DNA of 64,000 nucleotides from Pseudomonas anguilliseptica (GCF_021375795.1 NZ_JAEIOI010000001.1:744001-808000); one strand, 5' to 3'; numbered from the stretch's first letter, positions 50,463 to 59,637 are shown. Notes: a model not told the origin generated them from the sequence alone. A program made the numbers and translations.

Positions 50463-52997
50463 ATGAATTCCCTGCCAATCGATGTGCTGCTGCCTGAGCT
50501 GTGTCAGGCGCTTGCCCTGCGTGACGAAGCGGTGCTGGAAGCGCCGCCCGGTGCCGGCAAGACCACCCGTGTGCCACTGGCATTGCTGAGCCAATCCTGG
50601 CTGGCCGGGCAGACCATCATCATGCTCGAGCCTCGGCGCTTGGCGGCGCGGGCGGCGGCCGAGCGGCTGGCCAGTGAGCTGGGCGAGGCCGTGGGGGAAA
50701 CGGTCGGCTATCGCATCCGTCTGGACAGCAAGGTCGGCCCGCGTACCCGTATCGAGGTGGTCACCGAAGGCATTCTGGCCCGGCGTCTGCAGGACGATCC
50801 GGCGCTGGAAGGTGTCGGCCTGGTGATTTTTGATGAGTTTCACGAGCGCAGTCTGGACGCTGATCTTGCGCTGGCGTTGACCCTTAATGGTCGGGCGATG
50901 TTTCGCAGTGCGGACGCCGGCGAGCTGCCGCTGAAGGTGTTGCTGATGTCGGCGACCCTGGAAGGCGAGCGGCTGGCGGGCCTGCTCGACAATGCCCCGG
51001 TGCTGCGCAGTGAAGGGCGCATGTTCCCGGTGGATATCCGCTGGGGCGCACCCTGGCAGGTGGGCGAGTGGGTCGAGCCGAAAGTGCTGCAGGCCATTCA
51101 GCACGCGCTGGCCGATGAGCCGGGCAGTCTGCTGGTGTTTCTCCCGGGGCAGGCGGAGATTCGTCGCGTCAATGAACAGCTGGCCGAGGCGCTGGCTGGG
51201 CGTCGCGATGTGCTGTTGTGTCCGCTGCATGGCGATCTGGACCTCAGTGCTCAACGCATGGCTATCGAGCCCGCTCCATCGGGGCAGCGCAAGGTGGTGT
51301 TGGCCACCAATATCGCCGAAACCAGCCTGACCATCGACGGCGTGCGGGTGGTGATCGATGCCGGTCTGGCGCGCGTACCGCGCTTTGATCCGAACAGCGG
51401 CATGACCCGTCTGGACACCCAGCGTATTTCCCGCGCCTCGGCCACCCAGCGTGGTGGGCGCGCCGGGCGTTTGCAGCCGGGCGTTTGCTATCGGTTGTGG
51501 TCACAGGCGCAGCATGAGCAATTGGCTGCTTACGGTACGGCGGAAATACTTCAGGCCGACCTTGCCGGGTTGGCGCTGCAACTGGTGCGTTGGGGGGTAC
51601 AACCGGCCGAGTTGGTTTGGCTGGATCCGCCACCGGCAGCCGCTTATGCCCAGGCGCTGGAGTTGCTGGCGCGGCTGGGCGCGGTGGATGCTCAGGGCAA
51701 ACTGACCGCTCATGGCCAGGCCATGGCCGAATTGCCGACGCACCCGCGTATTGCTCATCTGCTGCTGCGCGGCCAGGAACTGGGCTTGGGTGCACTCGCT
51801 TGCGATTTGGCCGCCTTGCTCGGTGAACGTGACATTCTGCGGGGGGCAGGGGCTGATCTGCACAGCCGCTTGGCTCTGCTTGCGGGTGAGTCGCGGGCCG
51901 CCCGTGGTGCCCAAGGCGGTGTACAGCGTGCCCGGCAACTGGCCCGGCAGTTTCAGGGTTACCTCAAACGCAAGCCCAGCCCGCAGGCAGTCAGTGATCC
52001 TGAGCATCCGCGCTGGCTGGGCGCCTTGCTGGCGTTTGCCTACCCCGATCGGATTGCCCAGCAGCGCCGCGAAGGCGGCGCGGAATACCGCCTGGCCAAT
52101 GGCCGTGCCGCGTTGTTTGCTGAAGCCGATGGTCTGATGAAATACGCCTGGCTGGTGGTGGCGGACCTGGGCAGCCGTCAGGGGCAGCGAGAGGAACGCA
52201 TCTACCTGGCGGCCGAGCTGGAGCCGCAACTGTTCGACACGGTGTTGGCTGAGCAGGTCAGCACGTTGGAGGTGCTGGACTGGGATGAGCGTGAGGGCGC
52301 CTTGCGTGCCGAGCGTCAGCGCAAGGTCGGTGAGCTGGTGCTGGCGCGCGAAGCCTTGACCGGGCTGGACGCTCAGCAGCGCAGCCGGGCCATGCTCGGC
52401 CTGGTGCGGCGCAAAGGCCTGGCACTGCTGCCCTGGACCCCGGAGCTGCGTCAGTGGCAGGCGCGTGTCGGCCTGATGCGGGGGTTGGAATTGGCCGTTG
52501 CAGGAGCCAGCGAGTGGCCGGACGTCAGTGATGCGGCCTTGCTGGCGACGCTGGAAAGCTGGCTGCAGCCCTATCTGGATAACGTTACCCGGCTCAGTCA
52601 CTTCGCCAGCCTGGACCTCTCCAGCATCCTCCACAGCCTGCTGCCCTGGCCGCTGCCACAGCGCCTGGATGAACTGGCCCCGCGCAGCCTGGCGGTGCCT
52701 TCCGGCTCGCGCATCAGTCTGGACTACAGCGAGCAACCGCCGGTATTGGCCGTGCGCCTGCAGGAGCTGTTCGGCCTGGCCGAGACACCACGCATTGCCG
52801 GTGGGCGGCAGGTGGTCAAGCTGCACCTGCTGTCGCCAGCGCGGCGGCCTGTGCAGGTGACTCAGGATTTGGCCAATTTCTGGCGCAGCACCTATGCCGA
52901 GGTGAAGAAGGACCTCAAGGGGCGCTATCCCAAACACTACTGGCCGGATGATCCGCTGATCGCCGAGCCCACGGCGCGGGCCAAACCGCGCAAGTAG
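50463..52997 (+). CDS. hrpB: ATP-dependent helicase HrpB
   Basis: An 844-residue DExH-box helicase of the HrpB family, of largely unknown role in RNA metabolism. Walker A is APPGAGKTT at about 27-35, the DEFH box is at 124-127, LLMSATLEGERL is motif III, and ATNIAETSLTIDGVRVVIDA and QRGGRAGRLQPGVCYRL are motifs V and VI. HA2 and HrpB C-terminal domains fill the rest. The ATG at 50463 has GGAG just upstream; an in-frame ATG five codons earlier has none. It is not related to the type III secretion regulator of the same name. Confidence 0.95.
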   Translation: MNSLPIDVLLPELCQALALRDEAVLEAPPGAGKTTRVPLALLSQSWLAGQTIIMLEPRRLAARAAAERLASELGEAVGETVGYRIRLDSKVGPRTRIEVVTEGILARRLQDDPALEGVGLVIFDEFHERSLDADLALALTLNGRAMFRSADAGELPLKVLLMSATLEGERLAGLLDNAPVLRSEGRMFPVDIRWGAPWQVGEWVEPKVLQAIQHALADEPGSLLVFLPGQAEIRRVNEQLAEALAGRRDVLLCPLHGDLDLSAQRMAIEPAPSGQRKVVLATNIAETSLTIDGVRVVIDAGLARVPRFDPNSGMTRLDTQRISRASATQRGGRAGRLQPGVCYRLWSQAQHEQLAAYGTAEILQADLAGLALQLVRWGVQPAELVWLDPPPAAAYAQALELLARLGAVDAQGKLTAHGQAMAELPTHPRIAHLLLRGQELGLGALACDLAALLGERDILRGAGADLHSRLALLAGESRAARGAQGGVQRARQLARQFQGYLKRKPSPQAVSDPEHPRWLGALLAFAYPDRIAQQRREGGAEYRLANGRAALFAEADGLMKYAWLVVADLGSRQGQREERIYLAAELEPQLFDTVLAEQVSTLEVLDWDEREGALRAERQRKVGELVLAREALTGLDAQQRSRAMLGLVRRKGLALLPWTPELRQWQARVGLMRGLELAVAGASEWPDVSDAALLATLESWLQPYLDNVTRLSHFASLDLSSILHSLLPWPLPQRLDELAPRSLAVPSGSRISLDYSEQPPVLAVRLQELFGLAETPRIAGGRQVVKLHLLSPARRPVQVTQDLANFWRSTYAEVKKDLKGRYPKHYWPDDPLIAEPTARAKPRK

Positions 52998-53000
52998 GCC

Positions 53001-53744
53001 TTAAGGCAGGCGCAGGTCTTCGCCGGCTGCTTGCAGTTCGGCGTAGGCGCGATCCAGCGCATCGCGCAGGGCTTCTGCGCCGGGCGCATGGCTGGAGACG
53101 ATCAGCTTCAAGGGGATGCGTTGCAGCTGAACAAACGGCAGTTCGGACATGCCCAGGCGCTTGCGCGCCTGTTCCACGGGCGTCTGGTAGTCGAGGAGGA
53201 AATCGCCACGGCGGCGCTGCAGCATTTCCAATGCGGCGGTATGGGTGCCGGTACGGTGCTGCTGCACGGCCAGTTGCGGGTCGTCGAGCATCTGATTGAT
53301 CGACTGCCAGTAGGTGTAACCGCTGATCATGATCACCCCACGGCCCTTGAGGTCCTCGGGCAGGCGCGGCATCAGGGTATCGCGGCGGAAATACAGGTTG
53401 AGGACGATTTCGCCCAGCAGGGTACGGGTTTCCAGGGTGTGCTCGCGCAGCTCCGCCTTGCCGGGGGCGCCGGGCCAGACCTGGACGCTGCCATCTTGCA
53501 GGGCGTTGTACAGTCGGGCGCTGGGGTAGGAACGCAGCTGGGCGCGGTAGCCGGCATGTTCCAGCAGGCGTTTGCTCAGTTGCAGGATGGCCCCGCGCGG
53601 TTGGCCCTGGCTGTTGGTGTAGGAGTAGGGCGGAAACTCGTAATAGCCCACCTGCACCAGAGGGCGAGTGGCGGCAGGGGTGGCAGCGTGGCTGAACCCG
53701 CAATAGAAGGCTGCGAGCAGCACTAAGCAGAGAGATCGTGGCAT
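53001..53744 (-). CDS. Periplasmic solute-binding protein (SBP_bac_3 type)
   Basis: A 247-residue exported protein: signal peptide SLCLVLLAAFYCGFSHA, then VQVGYYEFPPYSYTNSQGQP, the family opening of amino-acid-type binding proteins. Later features are RLYNALQDGSVQVWPGAPGK, YTYWQSINQMLD and RRGDFLLDYQTPVEQ. No ABC transporter genes are adjacent, so it may be a stand-alone sensor or partner of a distant system. A paralog is at 55934. The ATG at 53744 starts the signal peptide; the upstream extension lacks one. The gene converges with hrpB, 3 bp apart. Confidence 0.85.
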   Translation of the reverse strand: MPRSLCLVLLAAFYCGFSHAATPAATRPLVQVGYYEFPPYSYTNSQGQPRGAILQLSKRLLEHAGYRAQLRSYPSARLYNALQDGSVQVWPGAPGKAELREHTLETRTLLGEIVLNLYFRRDTLMPRLPEDLKGRGVIMISGYTYWQSINQMLDDPQLAVQQHRTGTHTAALEMLQRRRGDFLLDYQTPVEQARKRLGMSELPFVQLQRIPLKLIVSSHAPGAEALRDALDRAYAELQAAGEDLRLP

Positions 53745-53853
53745 CAAATGGGTACGTACTGCGGCTATCTGCCGTCTTTTAGTTATAAAACCGTCATATT
53801 TCCTGAGCATGGCTAAATGCCAGCAAGTTTGTCCAGTCCATTACTGAAAAAGC

Positions 53854-54945
53854 TTAGTCGACAGTGGGTAAAAGCAGGCGGGTAAGCACGGGCAGGTGGT
53901 CGGAAATTCCCAGGGTGTCGTGCTGGCGCACCTGGGCCTCGAGTTGTATTAGCTGTGGGCTGTGGAACAGGTAATCGAGGGTTCGATCCGGGCCGCTGAC
54001 GCTGGGGTCATTGGGGTAGTGGGTATACCAGCGCGCTTGCTCGGGGCCGCTGGCCTGTTCCAGGCTGGGCACCATCGGGTAGCGCTCGGCCAGTTGTTGC
54101 AGTTCGCTGGCAGGGCTGTACCAGCTGCGCTGGCTTGCCGGCAGGCGCTGGTACTGGCCGGGCGGGAGCAGGTTGAAATCACCGCCCAGTACCCAGGGCG
54201 TGCCGTCGGCCTGGAGCTGATCAAGCAGGCTGGTGGTCATGGCGACCTGGCGCTGCATGGTGTCGTTGCCCTGGGCGAAGGCATCCAGGTGGGTGTTGAT
54301 GGCCGCCAGTTCACCACCGCCACGGATGGGCAGGTGGCTGACCAGCAAGGCACGCTTGAGGTTGAACTGCCGGCTGATCGGGTCGGCAGGCATCAGTGGC
54401 AGTTGCAGGCGTTCGGCGCGGCTGATCTGAAAGCGGCTGAGGGTGCCCAGTTGCATGCCGACGCTGCCGAGAATCTGCGGGTGTGGGACAAACGCGGCTT
54501 TCCAGTAATAGGCCTGAGTGCTGCAAGGGTAGAGGTCGTTCAGGCGCTCGTGCAGCAGTGCCAGCTGGTTCTGGTAGTCGCTGGCCTTGGCGCCGTTGTG
54601 CACTTCCTGCAACAGGACAATATCCGGCTGCTCAGCGCGCAGGATGCGCACTACTTCATCCAGGTTGAAAGCCAGGTCTTCGGCGCTGGGGCGCTGGTCG
54701 GGGCCGCTGCCGTCGGCCAGGTCGTACCAGAACACATAGCGTTTGCCGGCCAGGTACTGGACGTTCCAGCTCATCACCTTCAGGGCCTGGCCAGGCTGCA
54801 AGGTGGGCGCGCTGGTCTGGCAACTTACGGTGGCGGCTTCGCGCGCAGCGGGGTGCCAGGTGAGGCTGTAGACCAGGGCCGCCAACACGCACAGCAGGCT
54901 GGCCAGGCTAAGCAGAAACAGGCGCAGAAATCGGGGTAGGGGCAT
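53854..54945 (-). CDS. Membrane-anchored endonuclease/exonuclease/phosphatase-family protein
   Basis: A 363-residue protein with an N-terminal signal/anchor helix (LRLFLLSLASLLCVLAALVY) and a C-terminal EEP domain. EEP motifs: VMSWNVQYLAG, IVLLQEVHNG, INTHLDAFAQGNDTMQRQVA, VLGGDFNLLPPG, TLDYLFHSPQ and LGISDHLPVLTRL. The acid/histidine set fits Mg-dependent nucleases or phosphodiesterases acting outside the cytoplasm; the substrate (DNA, phosphoinositide-like or other) is unknown. The ATG at 54945 begins the anchor. Confidence 0.88.
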   Translation of the reverse strand: MPLPRFLRLFLLSLASLLCVLAALVYSLTWHPAAREAATVSCQTSAPTLQPGQALKVMSWNVQYLAGKRYVFWYDLADGSGPDQRPSAEDLAFNLDEVVRILRAEQPDIVLLQEVHNGAKASDYQNQLALLHERLNDLYPCSTQAYYWKAAFVPHPQILGSVGMQLGTLSRFQISRAERLQLPLMPADPISRQFNLKRALLVSHLPIRGGGELAAINTHLDAFAQGNDTMQRQVAMTTSLLDQLQADGTPWVLGGDFNLLPPGQYQRLPASQRSWYSPASELQQLAERYPMVPSLEQASGPEQARWYTHYPNDPSVSGPDRTLDYLFHSPQLIQLEAQVRQHDTLGISDHLPVLTRLLLPTVD

Positions 54946-55088
54946 AAAGGGCGTGGCCGCAGGCTGGACTATGCTGAGGGAGCATACCGGAGATGCGCTG
55001 TGCTGCCGATGTGTCGTTGGGCCTGTTGCGATGCTCGCCATAACAGGTTGTAGTAACCGCTATGTCGTAACGGGGTCGGGGGCAGTTT

Positions 55089-55934
55089 ATGTACCGCAAG
55101 GTGTTCGCCAACAAGGTGTTTGATCGCAAGGTGGTGCTGATCACCGGTGGTTGTGCCGGTATCGGTCGCGCCCTAGCCATGCGTCTGGCTCAGGCTGGGG
55201 CGCGCCTGGTGATTTTCGATCTGCAGCAGCAGGCGCTCGACAGCCTGGTGCAGCACCTGGCCGACCACCACAACGCCGAGGCCCTCGGCGTGCTCTGCGA
55301 TGTGGCGGATGCAACGTCTGTGGAGCGAGCGATGGCGCTGACCATCGAGCGTTTCGGCGGCATCGATGTGCTGGTCAACAACGCCGGAATTACTCACCGC
55401 AGCAGCTTTGCCGACACCGAATTAGCCGTGTTCCAGCGGATCATGGCGGTCAACTATTTTGGCGCGCTGCACTGCACCAAGGCGGCGCTGCCCAGCCTTA
55501 TCGCCCGAAGCGGGCAGATCATCGTACTCAGCTCGCTGTCAGGCTTCGCCCCGCTGCTTTATCGCAGCGCCTACAACTCCAGCAAGCATGCCCTGCATGG
55601 GCTGTTTGAAACCCTGCGCTACGAGCTGAAAGGCTCCGGGGTCAATGTGATGCTGGTGTGTCCTGGTTTTACCGCCACCGATCTGCGCAAGAACGCCCTG
55701 GTTGGCGATGGCTCGGTGGCGGCGCAACCACCACTGGCGATGGGCAAGGTGGCCTCGCCGCAGGATGTCGCCGAGGCCATTTATCAGGGGGCGCTGAAAC
55801 GCCGGCGCCTGCTGGTGCTGTCCAACGTGGACTGGCGCGCACGGGTGCTGGCGCGCTTCTTTCCGCGGGTGTTCGAGCGCGTGCTGTTGCCGCGTTTGTC
55901 CGGTCTCAAGCCGCAGCGTGGCGGGCCGTTCTGA
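55089..55934 (+). CDS. Short-chain dehydrogenase/reductase
   Basis: A 281-residue SDR. The cofactor motif is VVLITGGCAGIGRALAMRLA, followed by VLVNNAGITHRSSF, and the catalytic Ser-Tyr-Lys are visible in LSSLSGFAPLLYRSAYNSSKHAL. The acidic residue of VIFDLQQQA favours NAD. A basic C-terminal tail of about 40 residues is unusual and may contact membrane. Its stop overlaps the next gene's ATG (ATGA), so the pair is translationally coupled. Confidence 0.9.
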   Translation: MYRKVFANKVFDRKVVLITGGCAGIGRALAMRLAQAGARLVIFDLQQQALDSLVQHLADHHNAEALGVLCDVADATSVERAMALTIERFGGIDVLVNNAGITHRSSFADTELAVFQRIMAVNYFGALHCTKAALPSLIARSGQIIVLSSLSGFAPLLYRSAYNSSKHALHGLFETLRYELKGSGVNVMLVCPGFTATDLRKNALVGDGSVAAQPPLAMGKVASPQDVAEAIYQGALKRRRLLVLSNVDWRARVLARFFPRVFERVLLPRLSGLKPQRGGPF

Positions 55935-56680
55935 TGCGCGTGTTCTGGTTTGCACTGCTGGTGCTGCTGGGTGCGCCGTTGCACGCCGAAGAGACGCCGC
56001 CATTACTGGTGATGACGGATGTCTGGCCACCGTTTCGCATGCAATCGGCCGATGGCGCGCTGCAGGGGTTGGGTATCGACCTGCTGAATCAACTCAGTGC
56101 TCGCACCGGGCTGCGCTTCGAAGTGCAGCGCGCACCCTGGGCGCGTGGGCTGGCGGCGCTGCAGAATGGCAAGGCCGATCTGATGACCGGGTTGGCGAAA
56201 ACCCCGGAACGTGAGGCTTACATCAATTACCTCACCCAGCCCTACTATGCCTGTGCACCCCGTTTCTATGCCGCGCCTGCCCAGGCCAAGGCATTGCATA
56301 GCTACGCCCAGTTGGCCGGGCTGACCATTGGCCACGTGCTGGAGTCCGCCTATTTCGAACCCTTCGATTCGGATACGCAGCTGCGTAAGACAGCAGTCAA
56401 CACCGAGAGCCAGTTGCTGGAAATGCTGAGTCGCGGACGGTTACAGGCGGTGATCGGTACGGACTGTCAGGTCGACTACGAGTTGCGCGATGCCCGCTGG
56501 AAGGGGCTGATTGCCAAGGCGGCCTTTCGCCCTGAGGCGCGCACGGATCTGTATATCGGCTTCTCTCGCCAGCGTGATTTGCGGGCGCAGTATCAGCAGA
56601 TCAGCCAGGCGCTTGCCCAGTTAAAGGCCGAAGGCTGGATCACCCAGGCGGCGCAGCGCTATCAGTCAGGTACGCCCTGA
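55934..56680 (+). CDS. Periplasmic solute-binding protein, paralog of the 53-kb gene
   Basis: A 248-residue exported SBP_bac_3-like protein. The signal peptide RVFWFALLVLLGAPLHAEE precedes LLVMTDVWPPFRMQSADGAL, then QRAPWARGLAALQNGKADLM, GLAKTPEREAYINYLTQPYY and RLQAVIGTDCQVDYELR. Length and layout resemble the 53001-53744 protein. It overlaps the SDR gene by 4 bp. No permease gene is nearby. Confidence 0.85.
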   Translation: MRVFWFALLVLLGAPLHAEETPPLLVMTDVWPPFRMQSADGALQGLGIDLLNQLSARTGLRFEVQRAPWARGLAALQNGKADLMTGLAKTPEREAYINYLTQPYYACAPRFYAAPAQAKALHSYAQLAGLTIGHVLESAYFEPFDSDTQLRKTAVNTESQLLEMLSRGRLQAVIGTDCQVDYELRDARWKGLIAKAAFRPEARTDLYIGFSRQRDLRAQYQQISQALAQLKAEGWITQAAQRYQSGTP

Positions 56681-56687
56681 CCGCACC

Positions 56688-57122
56688 TTAGTGTTCGTGC
56701 GGTTCGATATACAGCTCGTAGACCATTTCCAGGTCCCAGAACGTCGCCTCGATCTTGTGTCCGTCCAGGTCGCGGACAAAGCAGCCGTAGTAAGGCTCGC
56801 CATATTCGGCGCGCGGGCCGGGCGCACCTTCGTCACGGGCACCGGCTTCCAGGGCGGCCTGGTAAAAGTCATGCACGGCGGCTTTATTGGGCGCGACAAA
56901 GCCGAAGTGGCAGCCATTGCCGATACTCGCTGGCTGGCCATTGATCGGCGTTTGCACCCAGAACTCCGGGTACTCGCGGCCATAGGCAACCGCGCCGGGA
57001 TGGGCGAGTACGCGCTTGCAGCCGAGGGTGGCGAGCACCTGGTCGTAAAAGGCCGTGGCCTTTTCGAATTGATTGGTGCCGATGGAAATGTGCGAAAGGA
57101 TGCTGGGGTTGGCGTCAGCCAT
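56688..57122 (-). CDS. VOC/glyoxalase-family protein
   Basis: A 144-residue VOC-fold protein. Motifs seen: LSHISIGTNQFEKATAFYDQ, VLATLGCKRV, GNGCHFGFVAPNKAAVHDFY and PYYGCFVRDLDGHKIEATFW. Metal ligands of the fold are suggested by the first His (SHIS), a later His (CHFGF) and the final glutamate (KIEATFW). It could be a lyase or a dioxygenase-like relative; the substrate is unknown. It converges with the binding protein gene. Confidence 0.9.
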   Translation of the reverse strand: MADANPSILSHISIGTNQFEKATAFYDQVLATLGCKRVLAHPGAVAYGREYPEFWVQTPINGQPASIGNGCHFGFVAPNKAAVHDFYQAALEAGARDEGAPGPRAEYGEPYYGCFVRDLDGHKIEATFWDLEMVYELYIEPHEH

Positions 57123-57152
57123 AAGACCGTCCTCCTTGGTTGGTGCTGGCGC

Positions 57153-57815
57153 TCACTCGACGTCGGGCTGGGTGCTACGCAGCATAAATAGACGAAACAG
57201 CACTACGCTGGAGAATAGCTGGAGAAAGCGGTTCGTGCAGTCCATCAACAGGCTGAGCAGGCTGTCATCAGCCAGGCTTGCCTGGGTCTGGCTCCAGGCA
57301 TCCAGCAGCCACAGTGGCAGCATCACAATCAGCACGCAGCCGAGTATGGGCCAGAAGTAACCGGTGCTCATGGCAAAGCTTTCCTGCAGGGCTTTCAGCG
57401 GGGGCATACCGCGCAGCACCAGCAGGTACTCGGCAAACGCCAGTTTGACGATCAGCCAGATGCCCGGCAGGACATACAGTGAAGCGCCCAGCAGGATGGC
57501 CAGGGTCATGATGGCCGCGAGCAGGGCGAAACGCGGCCATAAACGCAGCGCCGCAGCCAACAGGTCACGCACAGGTGGTTGCAGGCCGTTGCTGCGTGCA
57601 TCCAGAAACAGAATGAGCGCTGCGCTGTACAGCGGATAGAACAACAGTCCTGCCAGTAGCCGCCAGGAGTCCGCTGACTGTGCTGGTGCCAGGCTACTGA
57701 CCTGCTGCAGAAACAATCCTTCAAGCACGATCAGTGGCAGACACAGACGGGTGATTGCCAGCAGGTTGTGGCTGAAGAAGTACCAGGAGTCACGCAGGAC
57801 GGAGAACATATGCAT
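57153..57815 (-). CDS. YciC-family (UPF0259) membrane protein
   Basis: A 220-residue inner-membrane protein with about five or six hydrophobic helices. Examples are LLAITRLCLPLIVLEGLFLQ, LLAGLLFYPLYSAALILFL and FWPILGCVLIVMLPLWLLDA. The pattern and length match YciC. The gene lies between the VOC gene and the isochorismatase-like gene on the same strand. I chose the ATG at 57815; a second ATG at 57809 is equally possible, and both have a weak ribosome-binding site. Confidence 0.8.
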   Translation of the reverse strand: MHMFSVLRDSWYFFSHNLLAITRLCLPLIVLEGLFLQQVSSLAPAQSADSWRLLAGLLFYPLYSAALILFLDARSNGLQPPVRDLLAAALRLWPRFALLAAIMTLAILLGASLYVLPGIWLIVKLAFAEYLLVLRGMPPLKALQESFAMSTGYFWPILGCVLIVMLPLWLLDAWSQTQASLADDSLLSLLMDCTNRFLQLFSSVVLFRLFMLRSTQPDVE

Positions 57816-57864
57816 GGCGGATTTTTCGGGGTTGAATGCAGGAGCGCACTCTAGCTGATCTGAA

Positions 57865-58443
57865 TTAGCGCCCCAATAACGAATCAAGCAGCGCTTCGGT
57901 TTCCAGTACGTCAGCATACTCGTCGCGCAGATTAGCCATGGCCATGGCGTGAACGTCAGAGGCGCTGCGCAGGTGTCCGTGATAGTCGGTTTTGTCGAAG
58001 GTGTAGCACGCATCTGCTACGACTTGCGTCATAAACCCCAGGCAGCTGGCGCTGCGGGCCGTTGCTTCAACCGAGTTTTCACTGGCGACACCCACTATGA
58101 CCAGGCGGCGAATAGTACGGGCATGTAACCAGCGTTCTAGGCCGCTATGGGCGAAGGCATCGGTTACGTTTTTCTCGAATACCTGCTCGTTAGCCCGTGG
58201 CGCCAATACCGGCTGGAAGAGCGCGCCACTTTGCCCTGGAGCAAATACCGAGTCGGCCTGGCGGGACATATGGCGGATATGCACCAGCGGCAGGTCTGCA
58301 CTGCGCCAGTATTCGAGCAATTGAGCAATCTGCGTTTCAGCCTGCGGGTTGTTACGCGGTGTGCTGACGCGTTGGATGCCTTGCTGCATATCGATGATCA
58401 GCAGCGCGGGTGTTGCGATTCTATTGACTGGGAGTGGATGCAT
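57865..58443 (-). CDS. Isochorismatase-like hydrolase lacking the usual cysteine
   Basis: A 192-residue isochorismatase-fold protein. The conserved aspartate is D18 (LLIIDMQQGI) and the lysine is K91 (VFEKNVTDAF). The nucleophile position in the usual GVxTxxCVxxTxR motif reads GVASENSVEATARSA, so a serine (S124) replaces the cysteine. Some family branches, such as PhzD-like isochorismatases, also lack cysteine. The start at 58443 gives MHPLPVNRIATPALLII. The substrate is unknown. The NYN/DnaQ pair is divergent. Confidence 0.85.
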   Translation of the reverse strand: MHPLPVNRIATPALLIIDMQQGIQRVSTPRNNPQAETQIAQLLEYWRSADLPLVHIRHMSRQADSVFAPGQSGALFQPVLAPRANEQVFEKNVTDAFAHSGLERWLHARTIRRLVIVGVASENSVEATARSASCLGFMTQVVADACYTFDKTDYHGHLRSASDVHAMAMANLRDEYADVLETEALLDSLLGR

Positions 58444-58533
58444 TTCGACCGTCCGTGGCTGTGGGCTGGCATACTGCGCGCTGACTTTAACCTGAGGGCT
58501 TTCAGCCCGTCAGCCGCATGATGAGGATTCCCG

Positions 58534-59013
58534 GTGAAGAAGATCGCCGTATTCGCCGATGTACAGAACCTCTATTACACCGTGCGCCAGGCCTATGGGT
58601 GTCATTTCAACTATGCCGCGCTGTGGGCCGATATCAGCCAGCATGGGCAGATTGTCGAAGCCTATGCCTATGCGATTGATCGTGGTGATCAGAAACAGCA
58701 GCAGTTTCAACAGATCCTGCGCAACCTCGGTTTTACCGTGAAGCTCAAACCCTTTATCCAGCGCAGCGACGGTTCGGCCAAGGGTGACTGGGATGTGGGT
58801 ATCACCATCGACATCATGGATGCCGCGCCAAGGGTGGATGAAGTGGTGCTGGCCTCCGGTGACGGCGACTTTGACCTGCTGCTGGACAAGATTCGCAGCA
58901 GCTACGGCGTTGAGGCCGTGACCTATGGCGTGCCGGGGCTGACGGCGCAATCGCTGGTGCGCGCCGCCAGTCGCTACGTGCCGATCGACGGTGCGCTGTT
59001 GCTGAGAAATTGA
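58534..59013 (+). CDS. NYN-domain (PIN-like) nuclease
   Basis: A 159-residue NYN/LabA-type protein, DUF88 family, with a PIN-like fold expected to cut RNA using Mg. Acidic residues are in place: D9 (VFADVQNLYY), D85 and D87 (SAKGDWDVGITIDIMD), and D110, D112 and D114 (LASGDGDFDLLLDKI). It is short, with no extra C-terminal OST-HTH domain. The next gene, a DnaQ-type exonuclease, begins 3 bp after the stop, so they form a two-nuclease unit. Confidence 0.9.
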   Translation: MKKIAVFADVQNLYYTVRQAYGCHFNYAALWADISQHGQIVEAYAYAIDRGDQKQQQFQQILRNLGFTVKLKPFIQRSDGSAKGDWDVGITIDIMDAAPRVDEVVLASGDGDFDLLLDKIRSSYGVEAVTYGVPGLTAQSLVRAASRYVPIDGALLLRN

Positions 59014-59016
59014 TTG

Positions 59017-59637
59017 ATGCTTGCAGATTCCATCGCCGTACTCGACTTTGAAACCACCGGCATGTCGCCGGCCCAGCAGGCACGTGCCACGGAAATCGGC
59101 GTGGTGATCGTCGAGGGCGGGCAGATTGTCGCGCGCTACCAGAGCTTGATGAACAGTGGGGCCTGGGTGCCGCCATTTATCGAACAGCTCACCGGCATCA
59201 GCAACGCCATGCTGCGCACCGCTCCGCCTGCTGCGCAGGTGATGCAGGAGGTGGCGGAGTTTGTTGGCAATCGCCCGCTGCTGGCGCATAACGCGAGTTT
59301 CGATCAGAAGTTCTGGGACGCCGAACTGGCGCTGATTCGTCGTCAGCGTGTGCAACCGTTTGCCTGTTCCTTGCTGCTGTCACGCAGGCTGCTGCCCATG
59401 GCGCCGAGTCATAAACTGGGTAATCTCAACCAATGGATCGGTCTGCCCGATACCGGCAAGGCGCACCGCGCGCTGGCCGATGCGGAGATGGCGGCCAACC
59501 TGACCTGCTATATGGCGGCGCTGCTGCGCGAGCGGCACGGCATTACCGAGATTTCACATGAGCTGCTGTGCAATCTGCAGCGGGTGCCGGCGGCGAAGAT
59601 GTCGCTGGCGTTGCAGAAAATCCGCGAGCAGCGCTGA
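59017..59637 (+). CDS. DnaQ-type DEDDh 3'-5' exonuclease
   Basis: A 206-residue exonuclease. Metal-site residues are D10 and E12 (VLDFETTGMSPAQQ), the aspartate of HNASFDQKFWDAEL, and the His/Asp of GKAHRALADAEMAAN. It resembles stand-alone DnaQ/ExoX-like proteins rather than the polymerase epsilon subunit. The ATG at 59017 follows the NYN stop by 3 bp. It is followed by a terminator. Confidence 0.92.
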   Translation: MLADSIAVLDFETTGMSPAQQARATEIGVVIVEGGQIVARYQSLMNSGAWVPPFIEQLTGISNAMLRTAPPAAQVMQEVAEFVGNRPLLAHNASFDQKFWDAELALIRRQRVQPFACSLLLSRRLLPMAPSHKLGNLNQWIGLPDTGKAHRALADAEMAANLTCYMAALLRERHGITEISHELLCNLQRVPAAKMSLALQKIREQR

